DNA of 64,000 nt, taken from the NCBI RefSeq assembly GCF_900114895.1, contig NZ_FOUO01000005.1, forward strand, positions 62,001-126,000. The letters run 5' to 3'. The notes beneath the pieces are model-generated. The model searched no databases and had not been told where the DNA came from. It saw nothing but the letters and a program-made list of their open reading frames with translations. Position numbers and translations under genes: made by a program. Below, one piece after another: positions 27,733-38,139 of this stretch; within the stretch, counting starts at the first letter, position 1; each line of letters opens with the position of its first letter. Source of the stretch: Ectothiorhodospira mobilis (GTDB lineage Bacteria; Pseudomonadota; Gammaproteobacteria; Ectothiorhodospirales; Ectothiorhodospiraceae).

Positions 27733-30390
27733 ATGCCCGACAACCAGACGCCGAAGGACGACGTGCCGGCGCGCGCCCTGCGCGCCCTCAGGGAAGGCGA
27801 TCACCGACAGACCGAACAGCTGCTGCAAGAGATCCAGGCCCGCTGGCAAGAGAGCGAGACGGAGACGGAGCGCCTGCGCCGCCAGCTGGATGCGGCCCGG
27901 GAGCGACTACAGCAGGTGGAGCTGCGCTACCGTGTCGCCGCCCACCATTCCCCGGACTGGGAGTACTGGTTCGGTCCGGACCGGCGTTATGTCTATGTCT
28001 CTCCGGGCTGCGAGGCCATCAGCGGCCACCCGCCGGAGGCCTTCATCGAGAACCCGGACCTCATGGCCACCCTGGTGCACCCCGAGGACCGCCCCCTGTG
28101 GCTGCGGCATCTGGAGAAGGCGGTGCACAGCGAGAGTGCCCATGAACATGAGGCCCTGGAGCTGCGCCTGCACCGCCCGGACGGCGGCATCCGCTGGATC
28201 GAGCACCAGTGCCGCCCCGTGCTGGGGGAGGATGGGCGCTACCTGGGCCGCCGCGGGGTGAACCGGGACATCACGGCGCGCAAGGCGGCCGAGGCCCGGC
28301 TGCAGCAGATGACCCGCCTGTACGTGACCCGCAGCCAGGTGAATCAGGCCATCACCCGCATCGAGGACGAGACCCGCCTGCTGCGCCAGGCGGCGCGCAT
28401 CATCGTGGAACAGGGGGGCTTCGATGTGTGCATCATCAGCCTGCGCCGCAATGGCAATGCCCCCCTGAGCCCCACCGCCGTGCACGGGCTGGACCCGGAA
28501 CAGGCCCGGGGACTCCCCCTGGACGCGGTCTGGGAGGTGATCCGCGCCCACCCCTGGGACTTCATCCGCGAGCGGCCCCTGCTATGCGGCGATGCCGAGG
28601 ACCCCAAGATCCCCGCCGCCTGGCGCGAACAGGCCCGCCGCCTTCACCTGCGCAACTGCGGCCACTTCCCCCTCTTTCGCGGCGACAAGCTCCTGGGCAT
28701 GGCCAGCTTCCTCTCCCGCCAGGGGGAGTATTTCACCCCCGAGGTGTTGCAACTGGTGAAGGGGATCGTGGAGGACATCTCCTATGCCCTCTTCCAGATG
28801 CAGATGAACCGCCGGCGCAAGGCCGTGGAGGCGGCCGCCCACGAACGGGAGACCCGCGCCCTGCAGTTCACCCAGGCCATCATCGACTCCCTGCGCTCCA
28901 GCATCTGCGTGCTGGACCCCGAGGGGCGCATCATCACCGTCAACCGTTCCTGGAGCGAATACGCCCGCCGCTACAAACCCCACTGGGACCGTTTCGGCGA
29001 GGGGGAGAACTACCTGACCGCCTGCGAGACCCTGGAGGGGGCCGGCGGCGGCGAGGCCCGGGGCGTGGCCGAGGGCATCCGGCGCGTACTGCGGCGGGAG
29101 ATAGAGCTGTTCGAGGGGGAGTTCCCCCTGGGGGGGGCGGTGTTCCTGGTGCGGGCCGCCCCCCTGAAGTCCGGCCCTGAAGAGGGCCACAGGCTGGTGG
29201 TGAGCCACATGGACATCACCGCCATGAAGCGGGCCGAGGCGGAACTGCGCCAGGCCAAGGAGGAGGCGGAACGGGCCAGCCAGGCCAAGTCCGAGTTCCT
29301 CTCCAGCATGAGCCACGAACTGCGCACCCCCATGAACGCGGTGCTGGGCTTTGCCCAGCTCCTGGAGACGGATCCCGACCTGGGCCCGCTGCAGACGGAG
29401 AACGTGCACGAGATCCTCAAGGGGGGGCACCATCTGCTGGACCTGATCAACGAGGTCCTGGACCTGGCCAGCGTGGAATCCGGCCGCGTGGAACTCTCCA
29501 TCGAGGACATCCCCCTGGGGGAGCTGCTGGAGGAGTGCCTGACCCTGGTCACCCCCCTGGCGGACCGCCGCGGGATCCGCATCGACCCGGGGCCGGAGAC
29601 GGACCTGGCCGCCCGGGCGGACCGCATCCGCCTCAAGCAGGTGCTCATCAACCTGCTCTCCAACGCCATCAAGTACAACCGGGACCAGGGGCAGGTGACC
29701 CTGCAGATGGAGGCCACGGACGACCGGGTGGAGATCGCCGTGACCGATACCGGCAAGGGGATCCCCCAGGAACGCATCCACGACCTGTTCGAGCCCTTCA
29801 GCCGCCTGGAGGACGGCAACAGCGGCGTGGAGGGTACCGGCATCGGTCTGGCCATCTCCCTGCGGCTGGTAGAGATCATGGACGGGGAGATCGCCGTGGA
29901 GAGCACCTGCGGCGTGGGCAGCACCTTCCGCGTACGCCTGCCCCGGGGCACCACCGAGGCCCGCAGCACCCACCGCACCGCCACCACCACCGCCCCGCCC
30001 ACCCAGGGGGACGGGGACACCCACACGGTGCTGCACATCGACGACAATCCGGCCAACCTGCGCCTGGTATCCCAGATCCTCGCCCGCCGCCCGCAGGTGA
30101 CCCTGCTGAGCGCGCCGGACCCGCGCCTGGGGCTGGAGCTGGCCATGGCCCACCGCCCGGAACTGATCCTGCTGGACATCAACATGCCCGAGCAGGACGG
30201 CTACCAGGTGCTCTCCCGGCTGCGGGCGGACCCGTCCACCGCGTCCATCCCGGTGGTGGCCCTCACCGCCTTCGCCACCCACCGGGACATGGAACGGGGA
30301 CGGGACGCGGGCTTCGATGCCTATCTCACCAAGCCCCTGGAGGTGGGACGCTTCCTGGAGGTCCTGGACGGCATCCTGATGGATCGCTGA
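27733..30390 (+). CDS. PAS-GAF-PAS hybrid histidine kinase with receiver domain
   Basis: An 885-residue soluble sensor kinase. PAS (~60-185, [17 protein letters not shown]), GAF (~190-360), PAS (~375-500), HisKA with SMSHELRTP (phospho-His ~528), HATPase ([22 protein letters not shown]) and a C-terminal receiver with [11 protein letters not shown] (phospho-Asp ~815). No membrane segment is seen. The PAS-GAF half is paralogous to the GGDEF-EAL protein at 15235-18420. It is convergent with, and only 19 bases from, the CheB-CheR hybrid kinase gene. ATG 27733 matches the helical start also seen in the paralogue. Confidence 0.92.
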   Translation: MPDNQTPKDDVPARALRALREGDHRQTEQLLQEIQARWQESETETERLRRQLDAARERLQQVELRYRVAAHHSPDWEYWFGPDRRYVYVSPGCEAISGHPPEAFIENPDLMATLVHPEDRPLWLRHLEKAVHSESAHEHEALELRLHRPDGGIRWIEHQCRPVLGEDGRYLGRRGVNRDITARKAAEARLQQMTRLYVTRSQVNQAITRIEDETRLLRQAARIIVEQGGFDVCIISLRRNGNAPLSPTAVHGLDPEQARGLPLDAVWEVIRAHPWDFIRERPLLCGDAEDPKIPAAWREQARRLHLRNCGHFPLFRGDKLLGMASFLSRQGEYFTPEVLQLVKGIVEDISYALFQMQMNRRRKAVEAAAHERETRALQFTQAIIDSLRSSICVLDPEGRIITVNRSWSEYARRYKPHWDRFGEGENYLTACETLEGAGGGEARGVAEGIRRVLRREIELFEGEFPLGGAVFLVRAAPLKSGPEEGHRLVVSHMDITAMKRAEAELRQAKEEAERASQAKSEFLSSMSHELRTPMNAVLGFAQLLETDPDLGPLQTENVHEILKGGHHLLDLINEVLDLASVESGRVELSIEDIPLGELLEECLTLVTPLADRRGIRIDPGPETDLAARADRIRLKQVLINLLSNAIKYNRDQGQVTLQMEATDDRVEIAVTDTGKGIPQERIHDLFEPFSRLEDGNSGVEGTGIGLAISLRLVEIMDGEIAVESTCGVGSTFRVRLPRGTTEARSTHRTATTTAPPTQGDGDTHTVLHIDDNPANLRLVSQILARRPQVTLLSAPDPRLGLELAMAHRPELILLDINMPEQDGYQVLSRLRADPSTASIPVVALTAFATHRDMERGRDAGFDAYLTKPLEVGRFLEVLDGILMDR

Positions 30391-30409
30391 TTCGGATACC
30401 CGCGACGCC

Positions 30410-33400
30410 TCAGACCGGATGGCCGAAGGCGGAGAGCACCTCCTCCAGGTCCGAGAGCCGGAAGGGCTTTTCGATGTAGGCGCAAAAGCCCCGTTCCAGG
30501 GCCTCGGTGATGCGCAGTTCCCCGGCGTCGGCGCTCACCGCCACCACCGGGATGCCTGCGGTGCACCGATCCGCCCGCAGGCGCCTGAGCACCTCGAAAC
30601 CATGCATGTCCGGCAGGTTCAGGTCCAGCAGGATGAGATCCGGGGGCTGCCGGCGCGCCGCCTCCAGCCCCTGCTCACCGCTCTCCGCCTCCCGCATGCG
30701 CACCCCGGAGAAGGTCTCCATGAGCCGGCGCACCAGCTTCAGGTTGGCGGCATGGTCCTCCACGTAGATCACGTCCAGATCCAGGGAGGGGTTCCCCGAT
30801 TCCGAGGAGGCCTCATGGGCGGAGACCCCGGTACGGGAGGAACGCCCCTGGGGGCGCTCCCGGGGCAGATCCACGGTGAAGACACTCCCCCGATCCGGCT
30901 CGCTCTCCACCTCCAGGGTGCCGTGCATCATGTCCACCAGGCGGCGCGAAAGGGACAAACCGATGCCCACCCCCTCGACCTGATCCTGGGCGCGACCCGT
31001 GCGTTCGAAGGGCTGGAACAGGGAGGCCATCTCCTCGGAAGTCATGCCGATGCCGTTGTCCTCCACCCGGATGGCCACCCGCTTGGGCCCCACCCGGGTG
31101 CGCACCCGCACCCAGCCCTCCGGGCAATTGTACTTGATGGCATTGGAGAGCAGGTTGATGAGCACCTGGCGCAGGCGGGTGGCGTCGGCCCGCACGTAGA
31201 CCCCCTCCTGGGGCTCCGCCTGCAGGTCTACCTCCTTGTCCTGGGCCATCTGGCGCAGGGTGGCGGCGCATTCGTCGATGATCTGCGCCAGCTCGACGCT
31301 ATGGCTGTCCACCTGGAGACGTCCGCTCTCCAGCATGGACAGGTCCAGGATGTCGTTGATCAGGGCCAGCAGATGCCAGCCGGCGGCCAGGATCTCCCGT
31401 ACCGCCTCCCCTTCGCCGTTCCGGTATTCCACCTCCAGGATCTGGGCGAACCCGAGGATGGCGTTGAGGGGGGTGCGCAGTTCGTGGCTCATGTGGGAGA
31501 GGAAATCGGTCTTGGCCCGGTTGGCCTTCTCCGCCTCGTCCCGGGCCCGGGCCAGGCGACGTTCGTCCTGCTTGCGGGCGGTGATGTCCAGGGCCTTCAT
31601 GCAGGCGGCATTGGCCACCCCACGCTCGTCCCGCAGGGCGAAATGCTGCGCCAGCAGCACCACCTCACGCCCCTCCAGCTCCAGGTGGTGCTCCCGCTCC
31701 AGGATGCCGTCCACGGCCATGGCCTCGTGGTCCGCCAGGCGCAGCAGACGGGCGATCTGCGGCGCAAACAGCTCCTCGTCCACATGGCCGATGACCGCCT
31801 CCTGGGTCTGGCCGATGCCCCCCAGGAAGCGCTGGCTCACCAGGCGGTAGCGGCCGGCACGATCCTTGACGTAGCTCCACAGGGGGGACTTGTCCAGGAT
31901 CTGGCGCAGGCGGGACTCGCTCTCCCGCAGGGCACGATGGGCCTTTAGGATCTCGGCGTTGTCCCAGAAGGAGAGCAGGGCCCCCTGTTCCCGTCCCGCG
32001 GCGTCGGTGAAGGGCTGAATACGCAGCAGATGGGGCCCCGGCTCGGAGATCTGATCCTGCACGGGTTCCCCGGAGGCCAGCACCCGGTTCACCAGATCCA
32101 TGAGACCGGGCACCCCGCGCAGGGACGCCACCCCCGCCAGGGGCTTGCCCACATCCGCCTCGGTGACGCCGAACACCGCCGTGGCGCCGGGATTGATCAG
32201 GGTGATGGCCTGGTTGCGGTCCACCACCAGCAAGGCATAGGGCAGACTGTCCTTGACGTTGGCCAGGGTGGCGTTGAGGCTGGCCAGTTCCTCGGTCTTG
32301 TTCTGCAGCTCCTGATTGACGGTGAACAGTTCCTCGTTGGTGGCCTGCAACTCCTCGTTGGCGGTCTCCAGTTCCTCGTTGGAAGACTGTAATTCCTCGT
32401 TGGTGGACTGCAGCTCCTCATTGGAGGATTGCAATTCCTCGTTGGTGGTCTCCAGCTCCTCCACCACCGTCTGCAGGTGTTCCCGCGTGGCCGCCAGTTC
32501 GTGTTCCAGGGCATGTACCAGGTCGCCGTTGCCCTGCGCCCCCTCGGCGGCGGACTCCAGGGGCTGCGGCCGGCCCGCGGCGGGCTCGAACAGCACCAGG
32601 TACAGGTCCCCCTCCTCCGCCGCCTGGGGCAGCCGGCGCACCGCAAGACGCACCGCCTCTGCGGCCTCCACGGCGGGGGAGGCCAGGGCCCGGCCCCGGG
32701 CCATCTCGCCGGAGCGCTGCACACGGGCCACCAGGGCGCGCAGCTCCATGGCCAGCTCCCGGGGCAGCAGTTCCATGGCGTCGAGGCTGGTCTGACCGGC
32801 GCCGTGGGAGAGATGATCCCCTGCCCGCCCCAGTACGCGCCGGATCTCCAGTTGTTCGCTGAGCACGAGACCGGGCGGGGCGTACGCCTCCATGAGGACA
32901 TCCAGCACCTGCTGCAGCTCACGGGAGTCGCCGCCGGCCTGCTGCCGACGCCGTGTCCGCCCTGAACGGGGGCTGCCCATGCCGGCCCCCGAATAACGGG
33001 CATCGCCGGGCAGACGCCGATAGATGCGCCCGGCCTTGGAGCGGGTCTCGAACAGGTGCTGGAGCCCGCCGGGGGTCTCGGACCGCCCCAGGAACAGCAG
33101 GCCGTCCACCTGCAGGGCGTAGTGGAAGCGCTCCAGGACCCGTTCCTGCACGGGGGCCTTGAGGTAGATGAGCAGGTTGCGGCAGCTGATGGCATCCAGG
33201 TGCAGGAAGGGGGGATCCCGCAGCAGGTCGTGGCGGGCGAAGACGATGACATCCCGCAGGGCCTGGCTCACCTGGAACTGGTCCCGCCGCCGGCTGAAGT
33301 AGCGCTGCAGCAGTTCGGGGGGCATCACCTCCAGGGCGCCGGCGCTGTAGAGGCCCCTCCGGGCGGTGGCCAGGGCGTCCGCATCCACGTCCGTGGCATA

Positions 33401-34522
33401 GATCTGCAGGCGCAGGTCCCGCCCCTGGGCGCGCAGGATCTCCTGCACCAGGATGCCCACGGAATAGGCCTCCTCCCCGGTGGCGCAGCCGGGCACCCAC
33501 AGGCGCAGGGGCTCCCGGTCGGCCCGCTCCTGGATGCGTTGTTCCAGGGCCGTGCGCCATTCGGCAAAGGGCTTCTCGTCCCGGAAGAAACGGGTGACCA
33601 CGATGTGCAGCTCCCGCACCAGGGCCTCCGCCTCCCCGGGGTGTTCCCCGAGATACGCCAGGTAGTTCTCCAGGGTGCTGTACCCGCTATGGTCCAGGCG
33701 GCGCTGCAGGCGGCGCAGCAAGGTCCCTTCCTTGTAGTGGTTCAGATCGACGCCGGTGTGCTCCCGCACCTGCCGCAGGATGCGCGCCACCGTGCCGGGA
33801 TCCCCCAGGTCCTCCGCCTTGCGTGGCAACGGACCGGGCTCGCCGCGGGCGATCCCGGCGATGGCCTTCGCGATCTGCTCCGGGGGCATGGCCCGGTCCA
33901 CCACTCCGGTGGCCAGGGCCGCCTGGGGCATGCCGGGATACTTGGCCGTGGCCTCGTCCTGGACAAAGACCCGTCCCCCCGCCTGCTGGATGGCGCGCAG
34001 GCCATCGGCCCCGTCGGAACCGGTGCCGGAGAGGATCACGCCGATGGCGTGATCCCCCAGCTCCACTGCCAGGGAACGCAGCAGCAGGTCGATGGAGGGC
34101 TTGGGGATACCGCGGGTGCTGGTACGGCGCAGGCGGAAACACCCCTCTTCCAGGAGCACGTTGTGGCCCGCGGGGGTGGTGTAGAGGGTGTCGGATCCCG
34201 GACGCAGACCGTCCCGGATCTCCTCCACCGGCAGCGCGGCCTCCCGCCCCAGGATGTCCCGTAGCATGCTCTGATAGTCCGGCGACAGGTGCTGGGCCAC
34301 CACGTAGGCCATGCCCGTATGCGCCGGCAGGGCCGAGACCAGCCGCCCCAGGGCCTCGATCCCCCCGGCCGAGGCCCCGATGCCCACCAGGGTGAGCAAC
34401 GGCTGCGGCGCAGTGGGGTGCATGTCCCCGGCGCTCCCGTCCGGGATTGCGGTGAGGGGGTTACAAGGGACGGCATCGCCTGTGGCGTCCATGCCATCCG
34501 GGGTCTGCTCGGGGGCGCTCAA
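30410..34522 (-). CDS. CheB-CheR-PAS hybrid histidine kinase with receiver domain
   Basis: A 1370-residue composite signalling protein. CheB methylesterase (~43-230; S51 in GASAGG, H78, D170 in GTGSDG), CheR methyltransferase (~250-510; [10 protein letters not shown] near 345, CRNLLIYL), a heptad coiled coil with many NEELQ units (~670-750), two PAS domains (~755-990), HisKA with HMSHELRTP (H1013), HATPase (NAIKYN, VEDNGIGM) and a receiver with LLDLNLPDMHG (D1300). It could couple receptor methylation chemistry to phosphorelay. It is a larger paralogue of the CheB-CheR protein at 18488-21508. Confidence 0.93.
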   Translation of the reverse strand: MSAPEQTPDGMDATGDAVPCNPLTAIPDGSAGDMHPTAPQPLLTLVGIGASAGGIEALGRLVSALPAHTGMAYVVAQHLSPDYQSMLRDILGREAALPVEEIRDGLRPGSDTLYTTPAGHNVLLEEGCFRLRRTSTRGIPKPSIDLLLRSLAVELGDHAIGVILSGTGSDGADGLRAIQQAGGRVFVQDEATAKYPGMPQAALATGVVDRAMPPEQIAKAIAGIARGEPGPLPRKAEDLGDPGTVARILRQVREHTGVDLNHYKEGTLLRRLQRRLDHSGYSTLENYLAYLGEHPGEAEALVRELHIVVTRFFRDEKPFAEWRTALEQRIQERADREPLRLWVPGCATGEEAYSVGILVQEILRAQGRDLRLQIYATDVDADALATARRGLYSAGALEVMPPELLQRYFSRRRDQFQVSQALRDVIVFARHDLLRDPPFLHLDAISCRNLLIYLKAPVQERVLERFHYALQVDGLLFLGRSETPGGLQHLFETRSKAGRIYRRLPGDARYSGAGMGSPRSGRTRRRQQAGGDSRELQQVLDVLMEAYAPPGLVLSEQLEIRRVLGRAGDHLSHGAGQTSLDAMELLPRELAMELRALVARVQRSGEMARGRALASPAVEAAEAVRLAVRRLPQAAEEGDLYLVLFEPAAGRPQPLESAAEGAQGNGDLVHALEHELAATREHLQTVVEELETTNEELQSSNEELQSTNEELQSSNEELETANEELQATNEELFTVNQELQNKTEELASLNATLANVKDSLPYALLVVDRNQAITLINPGATAVFGVTEADVGKPLAGVASLRGVPGLMDLVNRVLASGEPVQDQISEPGPHLLRIQPFTDAAGREQGALLSFWDNAEILKAHRALRESESRLRQILDKSPLWSYVKDRAGRYRLVSQRFLGGIGQTQEAVIGHVDEELFAPQIARLLRLADHEAMAVDGILEREHHLELEGREVVLLAQHFALRDERGVANAACMKALDITARKQDERRLARARDEAEKANRAKTDFLSHMSHELRTPLNAILGFAQILEVEYRNGEGEAVREILAAGWHLLALINDILDLSMLESGRLQVDSHSVELAQIIDECAATLRQMAQDKEVDLQAEPQEGVYVRADATRLRQVLINLLSNAIKYNCPEGWVRVRTRVGPKRVAIRVEDNGIGMTSEEMASLFQPFERTGRAQDQVEGVGIGLSLSRRLVDMMHGTLEVESEPDRGSVFTVDLPRERPQGRSSRTGVSAHEASSESGNPSLDLDVIYVEDHAANLKLVRRLMETFSGVRMREAESGEQGLEAARRQPPDLILLDLNLPDMHGFEVLRRLRADRCTAGIPVVAVSADAGELRITEALERGFCAYIEKPFRLSDLEEVLSAFGHPV

Positions 34523-34630
34523 GGGTGCGTGTTCCAGATGCGGTCTGCGGTGGAAACCGACTATGTTAACGATTCCCCGCCCGAAAAGGCACTGCCGCCC
34601 CCCACCGGCAGGACAGGAGTGGCCCGGGGA

Positions 34631-35098
34631 TCAGAGCTGGCGTGCCATCACCAGGGCGTCCTCCCGCCCCCGGCTGGCGGGGTAATAGCCCCGGCGCAGT
34701 CCCACCTCGTTGAAGCCCTCGGAGCGGTAGAGGGCCAGGGCCGGGGTGTTGGACGGGCGCACCTCCAGAAAGGCGGTCTCCGCCCCGCGCTCCCGGGCCT
34801 TGTCCAGGAAGGCCCGCAGCAGATGACGGCCGTGGCCCTGCCCCTGGCGCTCGGGGCGCACCGTGAGGTTGAGGATATGGCATTCCCCCACGGCCATGGA
34901 CAGGACCCCGTAACCGATGAGTTCATCCAGTTGGGGGGCCTGCAGCACCCAGCAGGAATAGCCCACCCGCAGGCAGTCGCGGAAGATGCCCACGGTCCAG
35001 GGATGGGAATAGGCCCTGGGCTCCACCTCCATCACCCGGGGCAGATCGACCCGCTGCATGGGGCGCAGTTCCAGCTTCACGGCGGTGACGGCATTCAT
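34631..35098 (-). CDS. rimI: Ribosomal protein S18 N-alanine acetyltransferase RimI
   Basis: A 155-residue GNAT acetyltransferase. The acetyl-CoA loop VRPERQGQGHGRHLL is near residue 78, preceded by ECHILNLTV and followed by FLEVRPSNTPALALYRSEGF, a clear RimI/GNAT pattern. It modifies the N-terminus of ribosomal protein bS18. ATG 35098 was chosen because the frame upstream overlaps the glycosylase gene. It follows that gene by 44 bases, an arrangement common in gammaproteobacteria. Confidence 0.9.
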   Translation of the reverse strand: MNAVTAVKLELRPMQRVDLPRVMEVEPRAYSHPWTVGIFRDCLRVGYSCWVLQAPQLDELIGYGVLSMAVGECHILNLTVRPERQGQGHGRHLLRAFLDKARERGAETAFLEVRPSNTPALALYRSEGFNEVGLRRGYYPASRGREDALVMARQL

Positions 35099-35142
35099 GG
35101 CGACTTCCGGCTCTTCAGGATCCTGGATTTCAGGGATAGGGA

Positions 35143-36180
35143 TCAGGACCGCTCCCCCGGTTCCGCCCCCTCCCCCTGCACCGCCCGCCGCGCCAGGCAC
35201 AGGTCGTCCCAGGCCTTGCGCTTGTCCTGGGGCTTTCTCAGCAGGTAGGCGGGGTGATAGGTCACCACCAGGGGGGTGCCGCGATAGTCCAGGATGCGGC
35301 CCCGCAAGCGCCCCAGGGGCTCGGCCGTGTCCAGCAGGTTCTGGGCGGCCACCCGCCCCAGGGCCACCAGCACCCGGGGACGCACCAGGGCGATCTGCCG
35401 GTCCAGATAGGGCCGGCAGGCGTGGGCCTCTTCGGGCCGGGGATCGCGATTGTTGGGGGGGCGGCACTTGAGGATATTGGCGATGTAGACCCCCTGCCCC
35501 CGGTCCATGCCCAGGGCCGCCAGCATGCGGTCCAGGAGCTGGCCGGCACGGCCCACGAAGGGCTCGCCCCGCCGGTCCTCCTCGGCCCCCGGGGCCTCGC
35601 CGATGAACATCCACCGGGCCCCGGGATCGCCGGTACCGAAGACGGTGTGATTGCGGCTGCGGGCCAGTTCCGGGCACAGGGTACAGGCCGCCACCCGCGC
35701 CTGCAGGTCCGCCCAGTCCAGTTGGGCCACTGCATCGGGCGCAGCCGCGTCCGCCCCGGCGCTGGCGGTGTGCTGATCCGGCACATCCCGTCCATCCGGG
35801 GTTGCCTTTGCCGCCCCCTGCCCCGGGGCAGGAGACATCGACGGGGGCGTGGCCTCGCCAGGGGAGACCGCCCCGGGCACCGCCGCCTCCGGGGGGGCAT
35901 CGTTACGCTCCGGATGGGGAGGGACCCACCCCTCCCGCATCGCCTGGAGATCCCCATCCGGACGACCATCCGGCTGGTCTTGGGGAGGGTCTTGGGAGGG
36001 GACACCCGGCGCCGCCCGGGCCCCATCGAAGGCCGCTGAAGCCACCCAAGGGGCCTCGTCCGACGCGGGGGGCAAAGAGGCGGCGCCCCCCCCGGACCGG
36101 GGGATCCAGAGCTGGATCCCCATGGCCCGGAGACAGCGCCGCCGCCAGGCCTCGTCCATGCCGCGGCGCGGTTCAGACAT
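35143..36180 (-). CDS. Uracil-DNA glycosylase, iron-sulfur (family 4-like)
   Basis: A 345-residue protein whose catalytic domain is the C-terminal ~185 residues: [40 protein letters not shown], and TYHPAYLL. Four cysteines in CxxC...C...C spacing are expected to hold a 4Fe-4S cluster, and the GEAPG motif is that of family 4 glycosylases, which remove uracil from DNA. The first ~160 residues are low-complexity Pro/Ala/Gly, with a possible docking role. The gene overlaps the end of leuA by 8 bases and precedes rimI. Confidence 0.9.
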   Translation of the reverse strand: MSEPRRGMDEAWRRRCLRAMGIQLWIPRSGGGAASLPPASDEAPWVASAAFDGARAAPGVPSQDPPQDQPDGRPDGDLQAMREGWVPPHPERNDAPPEAAVPGAVSPGEATPPSMSPAPGQGAAKATPDGRDVPDQHTASAGADAAAPDAVAQLDWADLQARVAACTLCPELARSRNHTVFGTGDPGARWMFIGEAPGAEEDRRGEPFVGRAGQLLDRMLAALGMDRGQGVYIANILKCRPPNNRDPRPEEAHACRPYLDRQIALVRPRVLVALGRVAAQNLLDTAEPLGRLRGRILDYRGTPLVVTYHPAYLLRKPQDKRKAWDDLCLARRAVQGEGAEPGERS

Positions 36181-37723
36181 CCCCGTGCTGGGGATGGGCC
36201 CGCCGGTCCGGGGTCACCAGGCGGTTGAGGGCATTGAGGTAGGCCTTGGCGGAGGCGATGACGATGTCGGTATCGGCCCCCTGGCCGTTGACGATGCGGC
36301 CGGCCTTCTCCAGGCGCACGGTCACCTCCCCCTGGGCGTCGGTGCCGCTGGTGATGTTGTTCACCGAATAGAGCAGCAGCTCGGTGTGGCTGTGCATCAC
36401 CGTCTCGATGGCCTTGAAGGCGGCATCCACCGGGCCGCTGCCCTCCGCCTCGCCGTGGTGCTCCTCCCCCTCCACGTTCAGGGTGAGGGTGGCCACCGGG
36501 GTCTCGCCGGTCTCGGAACACACCCGCAGGGACACCAGCTTGACCCGCTCGTGCTCCATGGCGATGGCCGCCTCGGTGGCCAGGGACTGGAGATCCTCGT
36601 CGTAGATCTCGTGCTTCTTGTCCGCCAGTTCCTTGAAGCGGGCGAAGGCCTCGTTGAGCTCCTCCTCGGAGTCGAACTCGATGGCCAGATCCTTCAGCCG
36701 CGCGCGGAAGGCGTTGCGGCCCGAGTGCTTGCCCAGCACGATGCGGTTGTCGGACCAGCCCACATCCTGGGCGCGCATGATCTCGTAGGTGTCGCGGTGC
36801 TTGAGCACCCCGTCCTGGTGGATCCCCGACTCGTGGGCGAAGGCGTTGGCCCCGACGATGGCCTTGTTGGGCTGCACCGGGAAGCCGGTGATGGTGGACA
36901 CCAGCCGCGAGCAGGGCACGATCTGGGTGGTGTCCAGGGTGGTGTCGCAGGGAAAATGGTCCTGGCGGGTGCGCACCGCCATGACCACCTCCTCCAGGGC
37001 GGCGTTGCCGGCCCGTTCCCCCAGGCCGTTGATGGTGCACTCCACCTGCCGCGCCCCGTTGAGCACCGCCGCCAGGGAATTGGCCACGGCCACCCCCAGG
37101 TCGTTGTGGCAGTGCACGGAGAAGACGGCCTGGTCGGCGTTGGGGATACGCTCGCGCAGGTTGCGGATCAGGGCGCCGAACTGCTCGGGGATGTTGTAGC
37201 CCACGGTATCGGGGATATTGATGGTGCGGGCCCCGGCCTCGATGACGGCCTCGATCACCCGGCAGAGGAAGTCCAGTTCGGAGCGGCCGGCGTCCTCCGG
37301 CGAGAACTCCACGTTATCGGTCCACTGCCGGGCCCGGCGCACGGCGGCCACCGCCTGTTCCAGCACTTGGTCCGGGCTCATCTTGAGCTTGTGCTGCATG
37401 TGGATGGGCGAGGTGGCGAGGAAGGTGTGGATGCGCGCCGAGGCGGCCTCCTTCAGGGCCTCCCCGGCGCGGTCGATATCCGCCTCCTTGGCCCGGGCCA
37501 GGCCGCACACGGTGCTCTCGCGCACGGCCCGGGCCACCGCCTGGACGGATTCGAAGTCGCCGACGCTGGCGGCGGGGAACCCCGCCTCGATGACGTCCAC
37601 GCGCATCTTCTCCAGACCCTTGGCGATGCGGATCTTCTCCTCGCGGGTCATGGATGCGCCGGGGCTCTGCTCGCCGTCGCGAAGGGTGGTGTCGAAGATG
37701 TAGAGCTTTTCTTTGCCTGCCAT
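36173..37723 (-). CDS. leuA: 2-isopropylmalate synthase
   Basis: A 516-residue enzyme that condenses 2-ketoisovalerate with acetyl-CoA, the first committed step of leucine synthesis. The N-terminal TIM barrel has [13 protein letters not shown] (metal and substrate site), [12 protein letters not shown] and [22 protein letters not shown] follows. The C-terminal LeuA regulatory domain (from ~395) binds leucine for feedback inhibition. GGGAG precedes ATG 37723. A leucine-rich leader ORF lies upstream. The 3' end overlaps the glycosylase gene by 8 bases. Confidence 0.96.
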   Translation of the reverse strand: MAGKEKLYIFDTTLRDGEQSPGASMTREEKIRIAKGLEKMRVDVIEAGFPAASVGDFESVQAVARAVRESTVCGLARAKEADIDRAGEALKEAASARIHTFLATSPIHMQHKLKMSPDQVLEQAVAAVRRARQWTDNVEFSPEDAGRSELDFLCRVIEAVIEAGARTINIPDTVGYNIPEQFGALIRNLRERIPNADQAVFSVHCHNDLGVAVANSLAAVLNGARQVECTINGLGERAGNAALEEVVMAVRTRQDHFPCDTTLDTTQIVPCSRLVSTITGFPVQPNKAIVGANAFAHESGIHQDGVLKHRDTYEIMRAQDVGWSDNRIVLGKHSGRNAFRARLKDLAIEFDSEEELNEAFARFKELADKKHEIYDEDLQSLATEAAIAMEHERVKLVSLRVCSETGETPVATLTLNVEGEEHHGEAEGSGPVDAAFKAIETVMHSHTELLLYSVNNITSGTDAQGEVTVRLEKAGRIVNGQGADTDIVIASAKAYLNALNRLVTPDRRAHPQHGDV

Positions 37724-38139
37724 GTCTCTGAACTCCCGTGGTCCGGCCCGGTGCCGGCCACTCGATCCGGATCGAATGCCACATGGACCCTCCGCCCCTT
37801 CGGGCCGGGTCTTTCCTGCGTCGTGGGTGCGTTTGGCCTCGCCAGGCGAAGTATGCGCCGCTAGCGCGGCAGTCGCAGGAGGGCGGTCAGGGACAGGCTG
37901 GGGAGGCGCACGGACACCGCCGCGCCCCGGTGGGGCACTGCGCGGACATCGGACTGTGCGCTGGGATGGATCATCATGGAATCTCCTTGTAAACGACTCT
38001 AGCAAAGCCTCCGGGCAAAACCAACCCCGGCGGGCCGACGCGCCGGGCCCGAAGAGGGCGCTGCCAGGCGCTACCCAGGTTGGACGCGCCGACGCTACAA
38101 TGGGAAAATTGCTCCATCAATCAAGCCCCAGGATCCCCC
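37724..38139. promoter_or_regulatory. Divergent leuA/folD control region
   Basis: The region carries the leucine-rich leader ORF and several hairpins on the leuA side, described in the leader entry. On the folD side, TACAAT at 38096-38101 resembles a -10 element, but no matching -35 box is seen at proper spacing. No other gene is supported here. Confidence 0.4.
37861..37977 (-). CDS. Putative leucine-rich leader peptide for leuA
   Basis: A 38-codon ORF with a strong ribosome binding site (AAGGAG seven bases before ATG). Its product ends [15 protein letters not shown], with six leucines in the last 14 residues. The position, 137 bases upstream of leuA on the same strand, fits a leucine attenuation leader. 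The intervening sequence has hairpins (GACCC...GGGTC; GTGGCCGG...CCGGACCAC just before the leuA ribosome binding site) but no clear T-run, so control may act on translation rather than on a classical terminator. Confidence 0.6.
   Translation of the reverse strand: MMIHPSAQSDVRAVPHRGAAVSVRLPSLSLTALLRLPR

Noticed and set aside
37724-37860. A classical leuA attenuator terminator
   Set aside because: Hairpins exist but none is followed by a T-run, so only leader-dependent control in general can be suggested.
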